Of a stretch of DNA of 64,000 bases, positions 39,193 to 48,617 are shown piece by piece (positions within the stretch are counted from its first letter, which is position 1; every line of letters starts with the position of its first letter). This DNA comes from Streptomyces sp. RKND-216. Lineage in GTDB: Bacteria; Actinomycetota; Actinomycetes; Streptomycetales; Streptomycetaceae. The translations under genes and the position numbers were made by a program. The notes under the pieces are model-generated. The model was not told where the DNA came from. It did not search any database and worked only from the letters and a program-made list of their open reading frames with translations. Where the stretch lies: positions 5,180,001 through 5,244,000 of the forward strand of contig NZ_SSBQ01000002.1 in NCBI RefSeq assembly GCF_004795255.1, read 5' to 3'.

Positions 39193-39425
39193 CCCTCACC
39201 TGGCTGCCGGACCTCGCCCCCGTCCTGGCCGAGCAGCAGCGGGACGGCCACCCGCTGCTGTTCGCCACCGTCTCCGGCGCCCGCCTCTACGCCTTCCCCT
39301 CCCGCGACTCCGACGTGGACCTGCGCGGCGTGCACCTGCTGCCCGCCTCCGCACTGCCGGATCAGCCCTCGGCCCGGGACGCGCTGCACGACCTCGTCGT
39401 CCGCGCCCGGCTCGGCGACACCTAG
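39189..39425 (+). pseudogene. Remnant of a nucleotidyltransferase, internally deleted
   Basis: About 78 codons read LTWLPDLAPVLAEQQRDG, then FATVSGARLYAFPSRDSDVDLRGVHL, the active-site region of MNT/RlaP-like nucleotidyltransferases (GxxxYxxxSxDSDxD). At about residue 57 it jumps to the C-terminal motif SARDALHDLVVRARLG. The middle 150-200 residues of a full-length protein are missing in frame. There is no ATG or GTG near the start, only CTG. It starts at the end of the pseudouridine synthase gene. Confidence 0.75.
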
Positions 39426-39826
39426 GACCTGTCCGGGCTCCGCCCGACCCCGACCCCGACCCCGAGTCCGGCGCCGACCCCGGGGCCGAGGCGCGGCGGA
39501 CGCGGACGAGGAAGTCCTCGATCCGGCGCACGTCCGGCTCGGCGGGCAGCGGCGTCCGCGCGGCGGCAGCCTCCGACACCGTCCCGCAGCGTCCGGAACC
39601 GCTTCTCGACCTGCGCCCACGGGGTCTCGTCGTGCCGGATGGCCAGCAGCTCGTCGCGTTGTTCGCCCACGTCGAGCGTGAGCGTGCCCGTGCACAGCAG
39701 ATCCAGCAGGGCGAGCTGGAGCCGCAGCAGGTGCATGGCGGGCTTGCCCGGCGGCGCACCCCGGCGCACCCGGGCCGCCTCGATCTTGCGGTGCTGCCGC
39801 GCCATCATCGCAGGGCCGACACCCAT
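39422..39826 (-). pseudogene. Remnant of a second nucleotidyltransferase, 5'-truncated and frameshifted
   Basis: Reads MARQHRKIEAARVRRGAPPGKPAMHLLRLQLALLDLLCTGTLTLDVGEQRDELLAIR and WAQVEKRFRTL in one frame. Near 39590 it moves to another frame, EAAAARTPLPAEPDVRRIEDFLVRVRRAS. This is the helical C-terminal half of the same kind of enzyme as the convergent remnant. The catalytic N-terminus is absent. The downstream end is a ccgacc-type hexamer repeat at about 39445-39470. Confidence 0.7.
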
Positions 39827-39891
39827 GGCCGGAGGGCCCGAGGGGTGGACGACGCGGGCGGGGACCCCGGCCGGTCCGTAGGCTGTACGCC

Positions 39892-40980
39892 ATGCGCACC
39901 GCCCTCGTCATCGGCTCCGGTCTCATCGGCACCTCCGCGGCCCTCGCGCTCGCGGCGCGCGGTGTGCGGGTGTACCTGCGGGACGCCGACCCCGAGCGGG
40001 CGCGGACCGCGGCTGCGCTGGGCGCCGGTACCGCGGCGGAGCCGGAGGCCCCCGTCGACCTCGCCGTCGTGGCGGTGCCCCCGGCCCACCTGGCGGCCAC
40101 CGTGGCCGAGGCGCAGCGGGCCGGCCTGGCCCGCGCCTACCTGGACGTGGGCAGCGTCAAGGGCGGACCGCGACGCGAGTTGAGCGCGGCCGGCGGAGAC
40201 CTGACCAGCTACCTGGGGACGCACCCGATGTCCGGGCGGGAGCAGTCCGGTCCGCTGGCCGCCACGGCCGACCTGTTCGAGGGCAGACCCTGGGTGCTCA
40301 CTCCGACACGGGAGACCGAGACCGAGGTGCTCAACCTCGCGCTGGAGCTGGTCGCGCTGTGCCGGGCGGTGCCGGTGCTGATGGACGCCGACGCGCACGA
40401 CCGTGCCGTCGCGCTGGTCTCGCACACCCCGCAACTGCTCTCCAGCATGGTCGCGGCACGGCTGGAGAGCGCGGACGAGACCGCCGTACGCCTGTGCGGC
40501 CAGGGCATCCGCGACGTGACGCGGATCGCCGCCTCCGACCCGCGGATGTGGATCGACATCCTCTCCGCCAACCCCGGCCCGGTCGCCGACATCCTCGCCG
40601 ACGTCGCCGCGGACCTCGCGGAGACGGTGTCCGCGCTGCGGTCGCTGGACTCCCACGACGAGGCCAAGCGCGGCAGCGGGGCGCTCGGCATCGAGGACGT
40701 GCTGCGGCGCGGCAACGCCGGCCGGTCCCGCGTCCCGGGCAAGCACGGCCAGGCACCCGCCGCGTACGACACGGTGGCGGTGCTGATCAGCGACCGGCCG
40801 GGCGAGCTGGCGCGGATCTTCGCGGACGCCGGCGCCGCGGGCGTCAACATCGAGGACGTACGCATCGAGCACGCCACGGGCCAGCAGGCCGGCCACGTCC
40901 AGCTGATGGTCGACCCCGCGGCCGTCGCCGTCCTCACCGCGGCCCTCAGGGAACGCGGCTGGGCGCTGCGCACGCAGTAG
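39892..40980 (+). CDS. tyrA: Prephenate dehydrogenase with C-terminal ACT domain
   Basis: 362 residues, ATG start. The Rossmann motif VIGSGLIGTSAALAL at the N-terminus binds NAD(P). The substrate region THPMSGREQSGP follows, then ALVSHTPQLLSSM with the conserved His. Residues about 290-362 are an ACT domain (YDTVAVLISDRPGELARIFADAGAAGVNIEDVRI) that probably senses tyrosine. It converts prephenate to 4-hydroxyphenylpyruvate in tyrosine biosynthesis. Next to cmk as in most Streptomyces. Confidence 0.93.
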   Translation: MRTALVIGSGLIGTSAALALAARGVRVYLRDADPERARTAAALGAGTAAEPEAPVDLAVVAVPPAHLAATVAEAQRAGLARAYLDVGSVKGGPRRELSAAGGDLTSYLGTHPMSGREQSGPLAATADLFEGRPWVLTPTRETETEVLNLALELVALCRAVPVLMDADAHDRAVALVSHTPQLLSSMVAARLESADETAVRLCGQGIRDVTRIAASDPRMWIDILSANPGPVADILADVAADLAETVSALRSLDSHDEAKRGSGALGIEDVLRRGNAGRSRVPGKHGQAPAAYDTVAVLISDRPGELARIFADAGAAGVNIEDVRIEHATGQQAGHVQLMVDPAAVAVLTAALRERGWALRTQ

Positions 40981-41144
40981 CCCGCTCGCCCTGCGCGCCC
41001 TGCCGGGGGCGCCCTCCGGTACGGCCGCCCTCCCGGGACGGAGGCCGTCCGGGAGCCGGTAGCCTTGTGCGGGGCCCCAGCGCAGCACCGTGCGCCCCGC
41101 CCCGCGTGATCCGAACCCGGTGCCCGAGAAAGGTCCACTTCACC

Positions 41145-41837
41145 GTGCAAACCGCCCCGGCCCCCGTCATCGTCGCCATCGACGGTCCCTCCGGCACCGG
41201 CAAATCCAGCACCTCCAAGGCGGTCGCCGCCAAGCTCGGGCTGCGCTACCTCGACACCGGGGCGCAGTACCGGGCCCTCACCTGGTGGATGCTCAGCCAC
41301 GGTACGGACGTCGACGACCCGGCCGCCGTCGCGGCCGCCGCCGGACGCCCGGACATCGTCTCCGGCACCGACCCGGCCGATCCCACCATCACCGCGGACG
41401 GCGCCGACGCGAGCGGCCCGATCCGGACCAAGGAGGTCACCGATGCGGTCAGCGCGGTCAGCGCCGTCCCCGAGGTGCGGGAGCGGATCACCGCGCTGCA
41501 ACGGGCCATCGCGACCGAGGCGCCGGGCGGCATCGTCGTCGAGGGCCGGGACATCGGCACCACCGTGCTCCCCGACGCCGACCTGAAGGTCTTCCTCACC
41601 GCCTCCCCCGAGGCGCGCGCGGCCCGCCGCAGCGGCGAGCTGAAGGGAGCGGAGGCCACCGACCTGGCCGCGACCCGCGCGGCTCTGCTCCAGCGGGACA
41701 CCGCCGACTCCAGCCGCAAGACGTCCCCGCTGAAGAAGGCCGACGACGCGGTCGAGGTCGACACCACGGACCTCACCCTGGAGCAGGTCATCGAGTGCGT
41801 GGTCACCCTCGTCGAAGACAAGCAGCAGGCGCGGTGA
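41145..41837 (+). CDS. cmk: Cytidylate kinase
   Basis: 230 residues, GTG start giving [27 protein letters not shown] lies about 12 nt upstream. P-loop [19 protein letters not shown]-binding [37 protein letters not shown] and the lid region ARRSGELKG, with [12 protein letters not shown]. It phosphorylates CMP and dCMP with ATP. The stop overlaps the acyltransferase start by 4 nt (GTGA). Confidence 0.95.
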   Translation: MQTAPAPVIVAIDGPSGTGKSSTSKAVAAKLGLRYLDTGAQYRALTWWMLSHGTDVDDPAAVAAAAGRPDIVSGTDPADPTITADGADASGPIRTKEVTDAVSAVSAVPEVRERITALQRAIATEAPGGIVVEGRDIGTTVLPDADLKVFLTASPEARAARRSGELKGAEATDLAATRAALLQRDTADSSRKTSPLKKADDAVEVDTTDLTLEQVIECVVTLVEDKQQAR

Positions 41838-42532
41838 GCGGTACCGGTCCCGGACCAGCCGGTCCCGGGCCGCGCGGCGCCGCCGTCGGCCGCGGGATCG
41901 CCATCGGTCTGATGCACGGCCTGTGGCAGCCGCGTGTGCTGGGCGCCTGGCGCGTCCCCGCGACCGGGCCCGCGATCCTCGCCGTCAACCACAGCCACAA
42001 CATCGACGGCCCGCTGCTGCTCGGCACCTCGCCGCGCCCGGTGCACTTTCTGATCAAGAAGGAGGCGTTCGTCGGCCCGCTGGGCCCGTTCCTGCGCTCC
42101 ATCGGGCAGATCGGCGTCGACCGGCACGCGGCCGACCGGGCTGCCACGACCGACGCCCTGGGCGTCCTCGCGCAGGGCGGAGTGCTGGGGATATTCCCCG
42201 AAGGCACCCGCGGCGAGGGCGACTTCGCCTCGCTGCGCGGCGGCCTTTCGTACTTCGCGCTGCGTTCCGGCGCCCCCGTCGTACCGGTTGCGGTACTGGG
42301 GAGCGCCGAGCGGCGCAGCCGCGTCGTCGGCGCGCTGCCGCCGCTGCGCGGCCGGGTGGACGTGGTGTTCGGCGAGCCCTTCGACGCCGGGGACGGCCCG
42401 GGCCGGCGTACGCGCGCGGCCCTGGACGCCGCGACCGTACGCATCCAGCAGCGGCTGACCGAGCACCTGGCCGAAGCCCGGGTGCTGACCGGCCGCCGCA
42501 GCCCCCACCCGAACGGGAAACGAGCACAGTGA
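41834..42532 (+). CDS. 1-acyl-sn-glycerol-3-phosphate acyltransferase (PlsC-like)
   Basis: 232 residues, GTG start coupled to cmk. Block I is [12 protein letters not shown], where the classical H-x4-D is carried by H-N-I-D with shifted spacing (His52 or His54 with Asp57); block III is FPEGTRGEG and block IV is [10 protein letters not shown] short hydrophobic N-terminal segment may place it at the membrane. It transfers an acyl chain to lysophosphatidic acid in phospholipid synthesis. The stop overlaps the der start (GTGA), so cmk, this gene and der form one coupled operon. Confidence 0.92.
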   Translation: MSGTGPGPAGPGPRGAAVGRGIAIGLMHGLWQPRVLGAWRVPATGPAILAVNHSHNIDGPLLLGTSPRPVHFLIKKEAFVGPLGPFLRSIGQIGVDRHAADRAATTDALGVLAQGGVLGIFPEGTRGEGDFASLRGGLSYFALRSGAPVVPVAVLGSAERRSRVVGALPPLRGRVDVVFGEPFDAGDGPGRRTRAALDAATVRIQQRLTEHLAEARVLTGRRSPHPNGKRAQ

Positions 42533-44016
42533 ACGAGGACCACGACGGCATGAACGAGCAGCACGCGACCGGCGACGGTCACGACCACGGCGAACTCGGC
42601 GACGCCGAGTACACGGAGTTCATGGAACTCGCCGCCGAGGAGGGCTTCGACCTCGACGAGGTCGAAGGCGCACTCGGCGAGGCGAGTCACGGCCCGCTCC
42701 CCGTGCTCGCCGTCATCGGCCGCCCCAACGTCGGCAAGTCGACACTGGTGAACCGCATCATCGGCCGCCGCGAAGCGGTCGTCGAGGACCGGCCGGGCGT
42801 CACCCGCGACCGGGTGACCTACGAGGCCGAGTGGTCGGGCCGCCGCTTCAAGGTCGTCGACACCGGCGGCTGGGAGCAGGACGTGCTCGGCATCGACGCC
42901 TCCGTGGCGGCGCAGGCCGAGTTCGCCATCGAGGCGGCCGACGCCGTGGTGTTCGTCGTGGACGCCGTGGTCGGCGCCACCGACACCGACGAGGCCGTCG
43001 TCAAGCTGCTGCGCCGGGCGGGCAAGCCGGTGGTGCTGTGCGCCAACAAGGTCGACGGTCCGTCCGGCGAGGCCGACGCCGCGTACCTCTGGTCGCTGGG
43101 CCTGGGCGAGCCGCACCCGGTGTCCGCGCTGCACGGTCGGGGCACCGGCGACATGCTGGACGAGGTGCTGAAGGTGCTGCCCGATGCGCCGCAGCAGACC
43201 TTCGGGGGCGGACTCGGCGGCCCGCGCCGCATCGCCCTCATCGGCCGTCCCAACGTCGGCAAGTCCTCGCTGCTGAACAAGGTGGCGGGGGAGAACCGGG
43301 TCGTTGTCGACGACCTGGCCGGCACTACCCGCGACCCCGTCGACGAACTGATCGAACTCGGCGGCGTGACGTGGAAGTTCGTGGACACCGCCGGCATCCG
43401 CCGCCGCGTCCACCTCCAGGAGGGCGCCGACTACTACGCCTCACTGCGCACCGCCGCCGCGCTCGAGAAGGCGGAGGTCGCCGTCGTCCTCGTCGACGTC
43501 AGCGAATCGATCAGCGTGCAGGATCTGCGCATCATCAGCATGGCGGTGGACGCGGGCCGCGCGCTGGTGCTGGCGTACAACAAGTGGGACACCCTGGACG
43601 AGGAGCGCCGCTTCTACCTCGAGCGCGAGATCGAGCGGGATCTCGGACAGGTGCAGTGGGCGCCTCGGGTCAACGTCTCGGCGCGCACCGGGCGGCACAT
43701 GGAGAAGCTCGTCCCGGCGATCGAGACGGCGCTGGAGGGCTGGGAGACGCGCGTCCCGACCGGACGCCTCAACGCCTTCCTCGGCGAGATCGTCGCCTCC
43801 CACCCGCATCCGGTGCGCGGCGGCAAGCAGCCGCGCATCCTCTTCGGCACCCAGGCGGGCACCCGCCCGCCCCGCTTCGTCCTCTTCGCCTCCGGCTTCC
43901 TTGAGGCCGGCTACCGGCGGTTCGTCGAGCGCAGGCTGCGCGAGCAGTTCGGCTTCGAGGGCACGCCGATCCACCTGTCCGTACGGGTGCGGGAGAAGCG
44001 CGGCAGGAAGAAGTGA
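42529..44016 (+). CDS. der: GTPase Der (EngA), ribosome assembly
   Basis: 495 residues, GTG start coupled to the acyltransferase. Two tandem G domains: G1 GRPNVGKST at 64-72 with DTGG and NKVD, and a second GRPNVGKSS near residue 240 with DTAGIRRR and NKWD. The C-terminal KH-like domain ends [10 protein letters not shown]. It helps 50S subunit maturation. The first 57 residues are an acidic, His/Asp/Glu-rich extension not present in E. coli Der. Confidence 0.96.
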   Translation: MNEDHDGMNEQHATGDGHDHGELGDAEYTEFMELAAEEGFDLDEVEGALGEASHGPLPVLAVIGRPNVGKSTLVNRIIGRREAVVEDRPGVTRDRVTYEAEWSGRRFKVVDTGGWEQDVLGIDASVAAQAEFAIEAADAVVFVVDAVVGATDTDEAVVKLLRRAGKPVVLCANKVDGPSGEADAAYLWSLGLGEPHPVSALHGRGTGDMLDEVLKVLPDAPQQTFGGGLGGPRRIALIGRPNVGKSSLLNKVAGENRVVVDDLAGTTRDPVDELIELGGVTWKFVDTAGIRRRVHLQEGADYYASLRTAAALEKAEVAVVLVDVSESISVQDLRIISMAVDAGRALVLAYNKWDTLDEERRFYLEREIERDLGQVQWAPRVNVSARTGRHMEKLVPAIETALEGWETRVPTGRLNAFLGEIVASHPHPVRGGKQPRILFGTQAGTRPPRFVLFASGFLEAGYRRFVERRLREQFGFEGTPIHLSVRVREKRGRKK

Positions 44017-44081
44017 GGCGCGGGGGTGAGCGGCCGCCGCCGGGGCCGCCGGCGTACGAGGGAACGTGACGGTGCACCGCA

Positions 44082-44130
44082 GGGGCCGGGAACAGGAGTG
44101 TTCCGGCCCCGCGGCGGTGCCGCCGCGGGG
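44082..44130 (+). terminator. Twin overlapping terminator hairpins after der
   Basis: The first stem is ggggccgggaaca (44082-44094) with tgttccggcccc (44099-44110), one bulge. The second is ccccgcggcgg (44107-44117) with ccgccgcgggg (44120-44130), loop tg. They share bases 44107-44110, so they are mutually exclusive or sequential. Located between convergent genes. Confidence 0.8.
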
Positions 44131-44141
44131 CCGGGCGGGTT

Positions 44142-44507
44142 CTACAGCCCGTACCCGTGGCCGTCGCGCGGCGCGGGCGGCAGTGCCGCGCGGGCGTGTC
44201 GCCGCGTGGTGGACTGCTCGCCCCACGGACCGCCGTCGAGCGGCCGCAGGGAGTCGAGACGTCCGACGCGTTCGAACCGCTCGAAGCGCATCTCCTCCTC
44301 GCCCGTCCTGTCGCCGGGCAGTGCCCGGAAGAGCCGCTGGTACTCGGCGTAGAGCGCGTCGTAGATGGGCGTCGCCGAGCGCGGGTACGCCGGGTACACG
44401 GAGGCGACGGACGTGCCCGGCGCGCCGGAGACTCCGTGCGGATGCCGCATGGCGGGGACGTGACGGTGGCGCGGGGCGGGGTCGCTGCTGGATTCGTAGG
44501 GCTGCAC
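44142..44507 (-). CDS. Small hypothetical protein
   Basis: 121 residues from a GTG start; an ATG about 19 codons in is an alternative, and neither has a clear ribosome-binding site. The middle is the most protein-like part: PIYDALYAEYQRLFRALPGD and EEEMRFERFERVGRLDSL, an amphipathic helical segment with conserved-looking Tyr and Arg. The ends are low complexity. A protein like this next to der is common in Streptomyces; the function is unknown. Confidence 0.65.
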   Translation of the reverse strand: MQPYESSSDPAPRHRHVPAMRHPHGVSGAPGTSVASVYPAYPRSATPIYDALYAEYQRLFRALPGDRTGEEEMRFERFERVGRLDSLRPLDGGPWGEQSTTRRHARAALPPAPRDGHGYGL

Positions 44508-44630
44508 GACTGTCCAAACGACACCGCCGCCCGGCGGATGCGGGGCCGGGCGGCGAATGACCTGATCGATGGGATGGAGCGGGGGAGGGGAGCGGCCGCC
44601 GCGGGGGCGGTCCCGGGCGGCCGCGGTGCC

Positions 44631-45434
44631 TCAGGACGTTCCGGCGAGCGGCATCGCCGCGGCCACCAGCGTGCCGCGCCGGGCCGACTTCTCCAGCGCG
44701 TCGCGCAGCAGGTCCTCACGTGGCTGTTGCCCGATGGTGCCGTGCGGCGAGGCGTACACCAGCACCGTGTGGTTCTTGTTGGCGGCGGTGCGCCAGCCCT
44801 CGGTGACGTCCAGCGGCTGGTGGGCCTGCCACCATGAGGTGGGCTGCGTGGTGCCCTCCGGCGGCGGCTGGAGGATGCCGTGCAGCTGGCCGACGGCCAT
44901 CAGCACGGACCAGCCGTCCACCGTGCCGGGAGTGGTGTCCATGTCCGCGACGGGCTTGAAGCCCTCCTCGATCAGCATCGGCAGGAAGTCGTCGCCCGGA
45001 CCGTCGGTGCCCGGCCGGGCGATCGGACCGGTGGGCTCCACCACGATCGCGGGGTGCAGCGTGTCGCCGATCAGTACCTGCCCGCAGGTGACTCCGAGCA
45101 CGGCCTGGCGGGGGGCGCCGCCGAGCGTGCCCGCTTCGGCTCCCGCGGCCGGGTTCTGCCCGCCGGTGATGGTGGCCACGGCGCCCTGGAGCTGTTCCTC
45201 CGACACCCGCACCACCTGGGACGGCACGCAGGCGGAGTGCGCGAAGGCGAGCACGGCCGTCTCGTCGCCCACGAAGAGCACGGTGCTGGTGGGCTCCCGG
45301 CCGGTGTCGCCGGGGGTACGGCACGAGGTGCAGTCGTAGCTGCCCGGGGCGTTCTCCCCGGCCAGCAGCCGGCCGGCTTCTTCGTCGCCGATCTCGGCGC
45401 GTACGGCGTCGCTGACGTCGAGCATGGGGGGCAC
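44631..45434 (-). CDS. Conserved hypothetical protein with CxxC motif
   Basis: 267 residues. GTG start chosen because AGGAG lies five bases upstream; the ATG three codons later is too far. A CTSC pair near residue 35-38 and single Cys residues at SACVPS and TCGQVL suggest metal or disulfide chemistry. Mixed alpha/beta sequence (STVLFVGDETAVLAFAHS, LMAVGQLHGIL). No signal peptide, no recognised catalytic motif. It is transcribed away from the WYL regulator, with 187 nt between the starts. Function unknown. Confidence 0.8.
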   Translation of the reverse strand: MPPMLDVSDAVRAEIGDEEAGRLLAGENAPGSYDCTSCRTPGDTGREPTSTVLFVGDETAVLAFAHSACVPSQVVRVSEEQLQGAVATITGGQNPAAGAEAGTLGGAPRQAVLGVTCGQVLIGDTLHPAIVVEPTGPIARPGTDGPGDDFLPMLIEEGFKPVADMDTTPGTVDGWSVLMAVGQLHGILQPPPEGTTQPTSWWQAHQPLDVTEGWRTAANKNHTVLVYASPHGTIGQQPREDLLRDALEKSARRGTLVAAAMPLAGTS

Positions 45435-45621
45435 GGGGACTCCTGGCTTCTCGTGGCTTCTCGCGGATGACTGTCCGCCCGGCCAACCGGCGCGTCACTC
45501 CGGCGGTCACGTGCGGGACGCCGGGTTCGCCGGATCGAGTGCACCTCGTGGCAGCGGGCTGCCGGGCGCAGTCGAGGCGCGTAGGGTGGCCCGCACTCTT
45601 TGAGGAACGGAACCGTCCTCC

Positions 45622-46608
45622 ATGCCTGGCAGACTCCTCCGCATGGTGGAGACCTCCGCACGCCTGCTGCGTCTGCTGTCCCTGCTCCAGGCCCACCGGG
45701 AGTGGTCGGGCGCCGATCTCGCCGCGCGGCTCGGCGTCACCCCGCGCACGGTGCGCCGTGACGTGGACAAGCTCCGCGGCCTGGGCTACCCCGTGCACTC
45801 CTCGACGGGCACGTCCGGCGGCTACCGGCTGGGCGCGGGCGCCGAGCTGCCCCCGCTGCTGCTGGACGACGACGAGGCGGTCGCCGTGGCCGTCGGCCTC
45901 CAGGCCGCCGCGCAGCTCGGCGTCCGCGGCATCGACGAGTCCTCCGGCCGCGCGCTGGCCAAGCTGGAGCAGGTCCTGCCGCACCGGCTGCGCCGCAGGG
46001 TCGGGGCGCTGACCGCTTACACCGTGCCGATGGCGCGCCCCCCTCGCGGGCCCGCCGTCGATCCCGCCACCATCACCGAACTCGCCCACGCCTGCCGGGA
46101 CCACCAGGTGCTGCGGTTCTCCTACCGGGCGCACGACGGGGAGGAGTCGCGCCGCGTCGTGGAGCCGTACCGGCTGGTGAGCACCGCGCGCCGCTGGTAT
46201 TTGGTGGGCTGGGACCGGGACCGTGCGGACTGGCGCACCTACCGGGCCGACCGCCTCACACCGAAGCCGCCGCACGGCCCGGGATTCACCCCGCGCACCC
46301 CGCCCGCGGAAGACCTGGCCGCCTGGGTCTCGGAGGGCGTCTCGACGAGGGTGTACGCCGAGCAGGCCACCGTCCTGCTGCACGCCCCCGTGGAGGAGGC
46401 GGCGGAACGCGTCTCGCTGTCCGCGGGCACCCTGGAGGGCGTGGACGAGCACAGCTGCCTGCTGCGCACCGGGGCCCACTCGCTGGACCTCATGGCCGTG
46501 CACCTGGTGATGCTCGGCTTCGACTTCGAGGTCCGCGAGCCCGTGGAGCTGGCCGCCCACCTGCGTTCCCTCCGGGACCGACTGGGGCGCGCGCTGGGCG
46601 AGCCGTGA
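45622..46608 (+). CDS. WYL-domain transcriptional regulator (YafY type)
   Basis: 328 residues; the ATG at 45643 (MVETSARLLRLLSLLQ) is an equally good start, and neither has a strong ribosome-binding site. N-terminal winged HTH of the HTH_11 type (SGADLAARLGVTPRTVRRDVDKLRGLGYPV). The WYL domain lies at about 145-210: VLRFSYRAHDGEESRRVVEPYRLVSTARRWYLVGWD. A C-terminal WCX module follows (STRVYAEQATVLLHAPVEEAAERV). Such regulators respond to single-stranded nucleic acid or small ligands; the target here is unknown. Most likely it controls itself or the divergent gene. Confidence 0.9.
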   Translation: MPGRLLRMVETSARLLRLLSLLQAHREWSGADLAARLGVTPRTVRRDVDKLRGLGYPVHSSTGTSGGYRLGAGAELPPLLLDDDEAVAVAVGLQAAAQLGVRGIDESSGRALAKLEQVLPHRLRRRVGALTAYTVPMARPPRGPAVDPATITELAHACRDHQVLRFSYRAHDGEESRRVVEPYRLVSTARRWYLVGWDRDRADWRTYRADRLTPKPPHGPGFTPRTPPAEDLAAWVSEGVSTRVYAEQATVLLHAPVEEAAERVSLSAGTLEGVDEHSCLLRTGAHSLDLMAVHLVMLGFDFEVREPVELAAHLRSLRDRLGRALGEP

Positions 46609-46913
46609 CCCGTCCTCCGGACGGTGCGGGGAGAATTCCGGGGCGTGCCGACATCCACCGGAAACGGGTGAATGCCTCTGTAGCCACAGGAGAACAGAAG
46701 ACCGAAAAACGGGTCCTCCCGCGCAATTCCCGGAGGCGTCCCACGAGGGTCAGGGGAGGGAATTCCCACCCTGCCGGCCGTTCACCCTCGCATCGCGCGA
46801 ACGGGTGAACGGATAACGCCACGCGAGTGTTCCACGTTGTGACACAAGTGTGACGCCCCGCGGATACGGTCCGGACTTCCGCGCCCGCGCCGCCGCGCCG
46901 TACGGTGGCGGCC
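46609..46913. other. Intergenic region with an inverted repeat
   Basis: About 300 nt of lower GC than its surroundings. It holds the 9-bp inverted repeat cgttcaccc (46779-46787) and gggtgaacg (46803-46811) separated by 15 nt, and a further direct copy of acgggtgaa near 46664. This could be an operator for the short inhibitor gene downstream. No coding signal. Confidence 0.5.
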
Positions 46914-47129
46914 ATGGCACCCGAATCCGCAGATCCCGAGTCCCCGCAGGACGACCCCGAGCGCTACGTGGGGCTCGCCGCCGACGACGCCGAACGACGG
47001 GCGCGCGAGCAGGGCTGGTCCACCGTCCGCACCCTCGCCCCGGACGCGATCATCACGATGGAGTTCCTCTCCGGGCGGCTGAACCTCGCCGTCCGGGACG
47101 GCACCGTGGTGCGCTCCTGGAAGGGCTGA
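46914..47129 (+). CDS. I78-type peptidase inhibitor-like protein
   Basis: 71 residues from ATG; a GTG three codons upstream is the alternative. The core RYVGLAADDAERRAREQGW, then TMEFLSGRLNLAVRDGTVVRSWKG, matches the potato-inhibitor-like I78 pattern (YVG, the central hydrophobic turn, and the closing D-G-x-V strand). No signal peptide, so it is predicted cytoplasmic. Small I78-like proteins are widespread in Streptomyces, and protease inhibition has not been shown for this branch. Confidence 0.8.
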   Translation: MAPESADPESPQDDPERYVGLAADDAERRAREQGWSTVRTLAPDAIITMEFLSGRLNLAVRDGTVVRSWKG

Positions 47130-47130
47130 C

Positions 47131-47175
47131 CGCCGCCCCGGCCGGGTGTGCACGCCCCGGCGGGCCGGGGCGGCG
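47131..47175. terminator. Bidirectional terminator
   Basis: cgccgccccggcc (47131-47143) and ggccggggcggcg (47163-47175) form a perfect 13-bp stem, starting two bases after the I78-like stop codon and ending before the convergent PAP2 gene. Confidence 0.85.
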
Positions 47176-47188
47176 GAGGCGCCGTACC

Positions 47189-48145
47189 TCAGCGTCCCCG
47201 CGGCCCCAGCGTCGCGGTACGCGTCGCGGACGGGCGGTCCCCCCGCGCGGGGTGGGCCCGCCCCGTGGTGTGGCCCCGCACGGCGGCGGCGCGCCCGGCA
47301 CCCGTCGGCTCGGCGTGCGCCCCGGCGTGCTGCCCGTCACCGTGCCCCGCGCGGGCGACGACCGGCGGGCCGGCCATCGGGGTCACCGGGACCGGGAACG
47401 GTCGGGCCCGGCCGACGGGCCGCAGACGCTCGCGGTAGGCGTAGATCTTCGCCTCCACCCGGGCGATCGAGGGCTCGCACCACGGCAGGCCCAGGAGGAT
47501 GATCAGGCCGGCCACCCAGCCCAGCAGCACGTCGCTCAGCCAGTGCGTACCGAGGTAGACGGTGGTGGCCCCCACCCCGAGGGCGAACACGGCGGCCACC
47601 ACTGACAGCACCCGCCGGGCGCGCGGGGTGGTCGCCAGATACGCCAGGATTCCCCAGGTCACGACCGCGTTCGCGGTGTGCCCGGAGGGGAATATGTCGC
47701 CGCCGGCGAAGAGCTCGGCCGAGCCGACCTGCGTGGCGTAGTGCGGGCCGAGGCGGCCCAGGCCGATCTTCACCGCGCCGACCGACACGTTGAGGACCAG
47801 CAGTGCGGAGGCCAGCACCAGCAGCGGACGGAGGGTTCGCTGGCGCCAGGAGCGCCAGCCCAGCCAGGCCGCCACCAGCACGGCCGTCGGTCCGCGCTGG
47901 CCCAGGACGACGAAGTAGTCCAGGAAGGCGTGGAACTCCGGCCACTGCTTGTAGGGCCTCAGGAGCATCAGCTGCCAGTCCCAGCGCACCAGTTCGGTGG
48001 TCAGCAGAACGGCGGCCACGATGAGTGCGTACACGACTCCCGTCGCGGCGAACAGGACCTTGCGGGTCCCGCTCATCCGCGGGGCGGGGTTGCTGGGCCG
48101 CTCAGGCTCCTGCTCGAGCCTGGCGAGCAATCGGTCGGTACGCAC
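47189..48145 (-). CDS. PAP2 family membrane phosphatase
   Basis: 318 residues with GTG start (MRTDRLLARLEQEP); no good ribosome-binding site, and an ATG 23 codons in (MSGTRKVLFAATG) is possible. Five or six membrane spans. The PAP2 motifs are variant: KIGLGRLGP stands where KxxxxxxRP is expected (Arg to Gly), PSGH is intact in FPSGHTANA, and TTVYLGTHWLSD keeps the catalytic His and Asp but has TT where SR is usual. A Pro/Arg/His-rich tail of about 80 residues follows the last span. It is predicted to dephosphorylate a lipid such as phosphatidate or undecaprenyl pyrophosphate. Confidence 0.88.
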   Translation of the reverse strand: MRTDRLLARLEQEPERPSNPAPRMSGTRKVLFAATGVVYALIVAAVLLTTELVRWDWQLMLLRPYKQWPEFHAFLDYFVVLGQRGPTAVLVAAWLGWRSWRQRTLRPLLVLASALLVLNVSVGAVKIGLGRLGPHYATQVGSAELFAGGDIFPSGHTANAVVTWGILAYLATTPRARRVLSVVAAVFALGVGATTVYLGTHWLSDVLLGWVAGLIILLGLPWCEPSIARVEAKIYAYRERLRPVGRARPFPVPVTPMAGPPVVARAGHGDGQHAGAHAEPTGAGRAAAVRGHTTGRAHPARGDRPSATRTATLGPRGR

Positions 48146-48617
48146 CCAGTCGACGTTACAACGCGTCGGTGAGGTGAACGCGCGTGTCCGCGCCTTTGTG
48201 ATGCCGATGTGATGTGGAGTTCGTCTCGTTCCCGGTCTTATCCCTCGCATTTCGCCGCTCAATTCCCTCGGTCGACTCGCATTCCACCACCGGGTCGCCA
48301 CGTAAGGAGTTCCCGGAAGAGCGGGACGGCGTTAACCGTCGCTTAATGCGGAATTCCAGTGCACGTTCGCCCGTCCGTTCACCGGGCGTGCGCACGGCGG
48401 GCGGTCGTGTGACCACCACGGGTACCCCCGCGGCCCCTCCGCACACGGCGGACCTGCGCGTCGGCCCGCGTACGTGACAGGCGCCACGGGAACCGGCCGC
48501 GGACTCGCGTACGCTGGCGCCCACTCGTGCCCGAAGCACCGAGCCGGGCGACAACCCCGCCGCGCCCGGCACTCCCCGCGGTGGCCGACGGCGGCGAGTG
48601 CAGGAGGAGGTGCGTAC
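48146..48617. other. Intergenic region between PAP2 and MFS genes
   Basis: About 470 nt, with a clearly AT-richer patch at 48190-48360. It includes the imperfect inverted repeat gcgttaa (from 48330) with ttaatgc (to 48350). The divergent promoters should lie here. A short frame at 48214 has no ribosome-binding site and composition unlike neighbours, so it is not called. Confidence 0.5.

Noticed and set aside
46779-46811. Inverted repeat as a transcription terminator of the WYL gene
   Set aside because: It lies 170 nt after the stop with a 15-nt loop and short arms, close to the next gene's start. An operator is more likely than a terminator.
48214-48477. Short plus-strand frame of 87 codons in the PAP2-MFS gap
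   Set aside because: No ribosome-binding site, atypical composition, and it crosses the likely promoter region.
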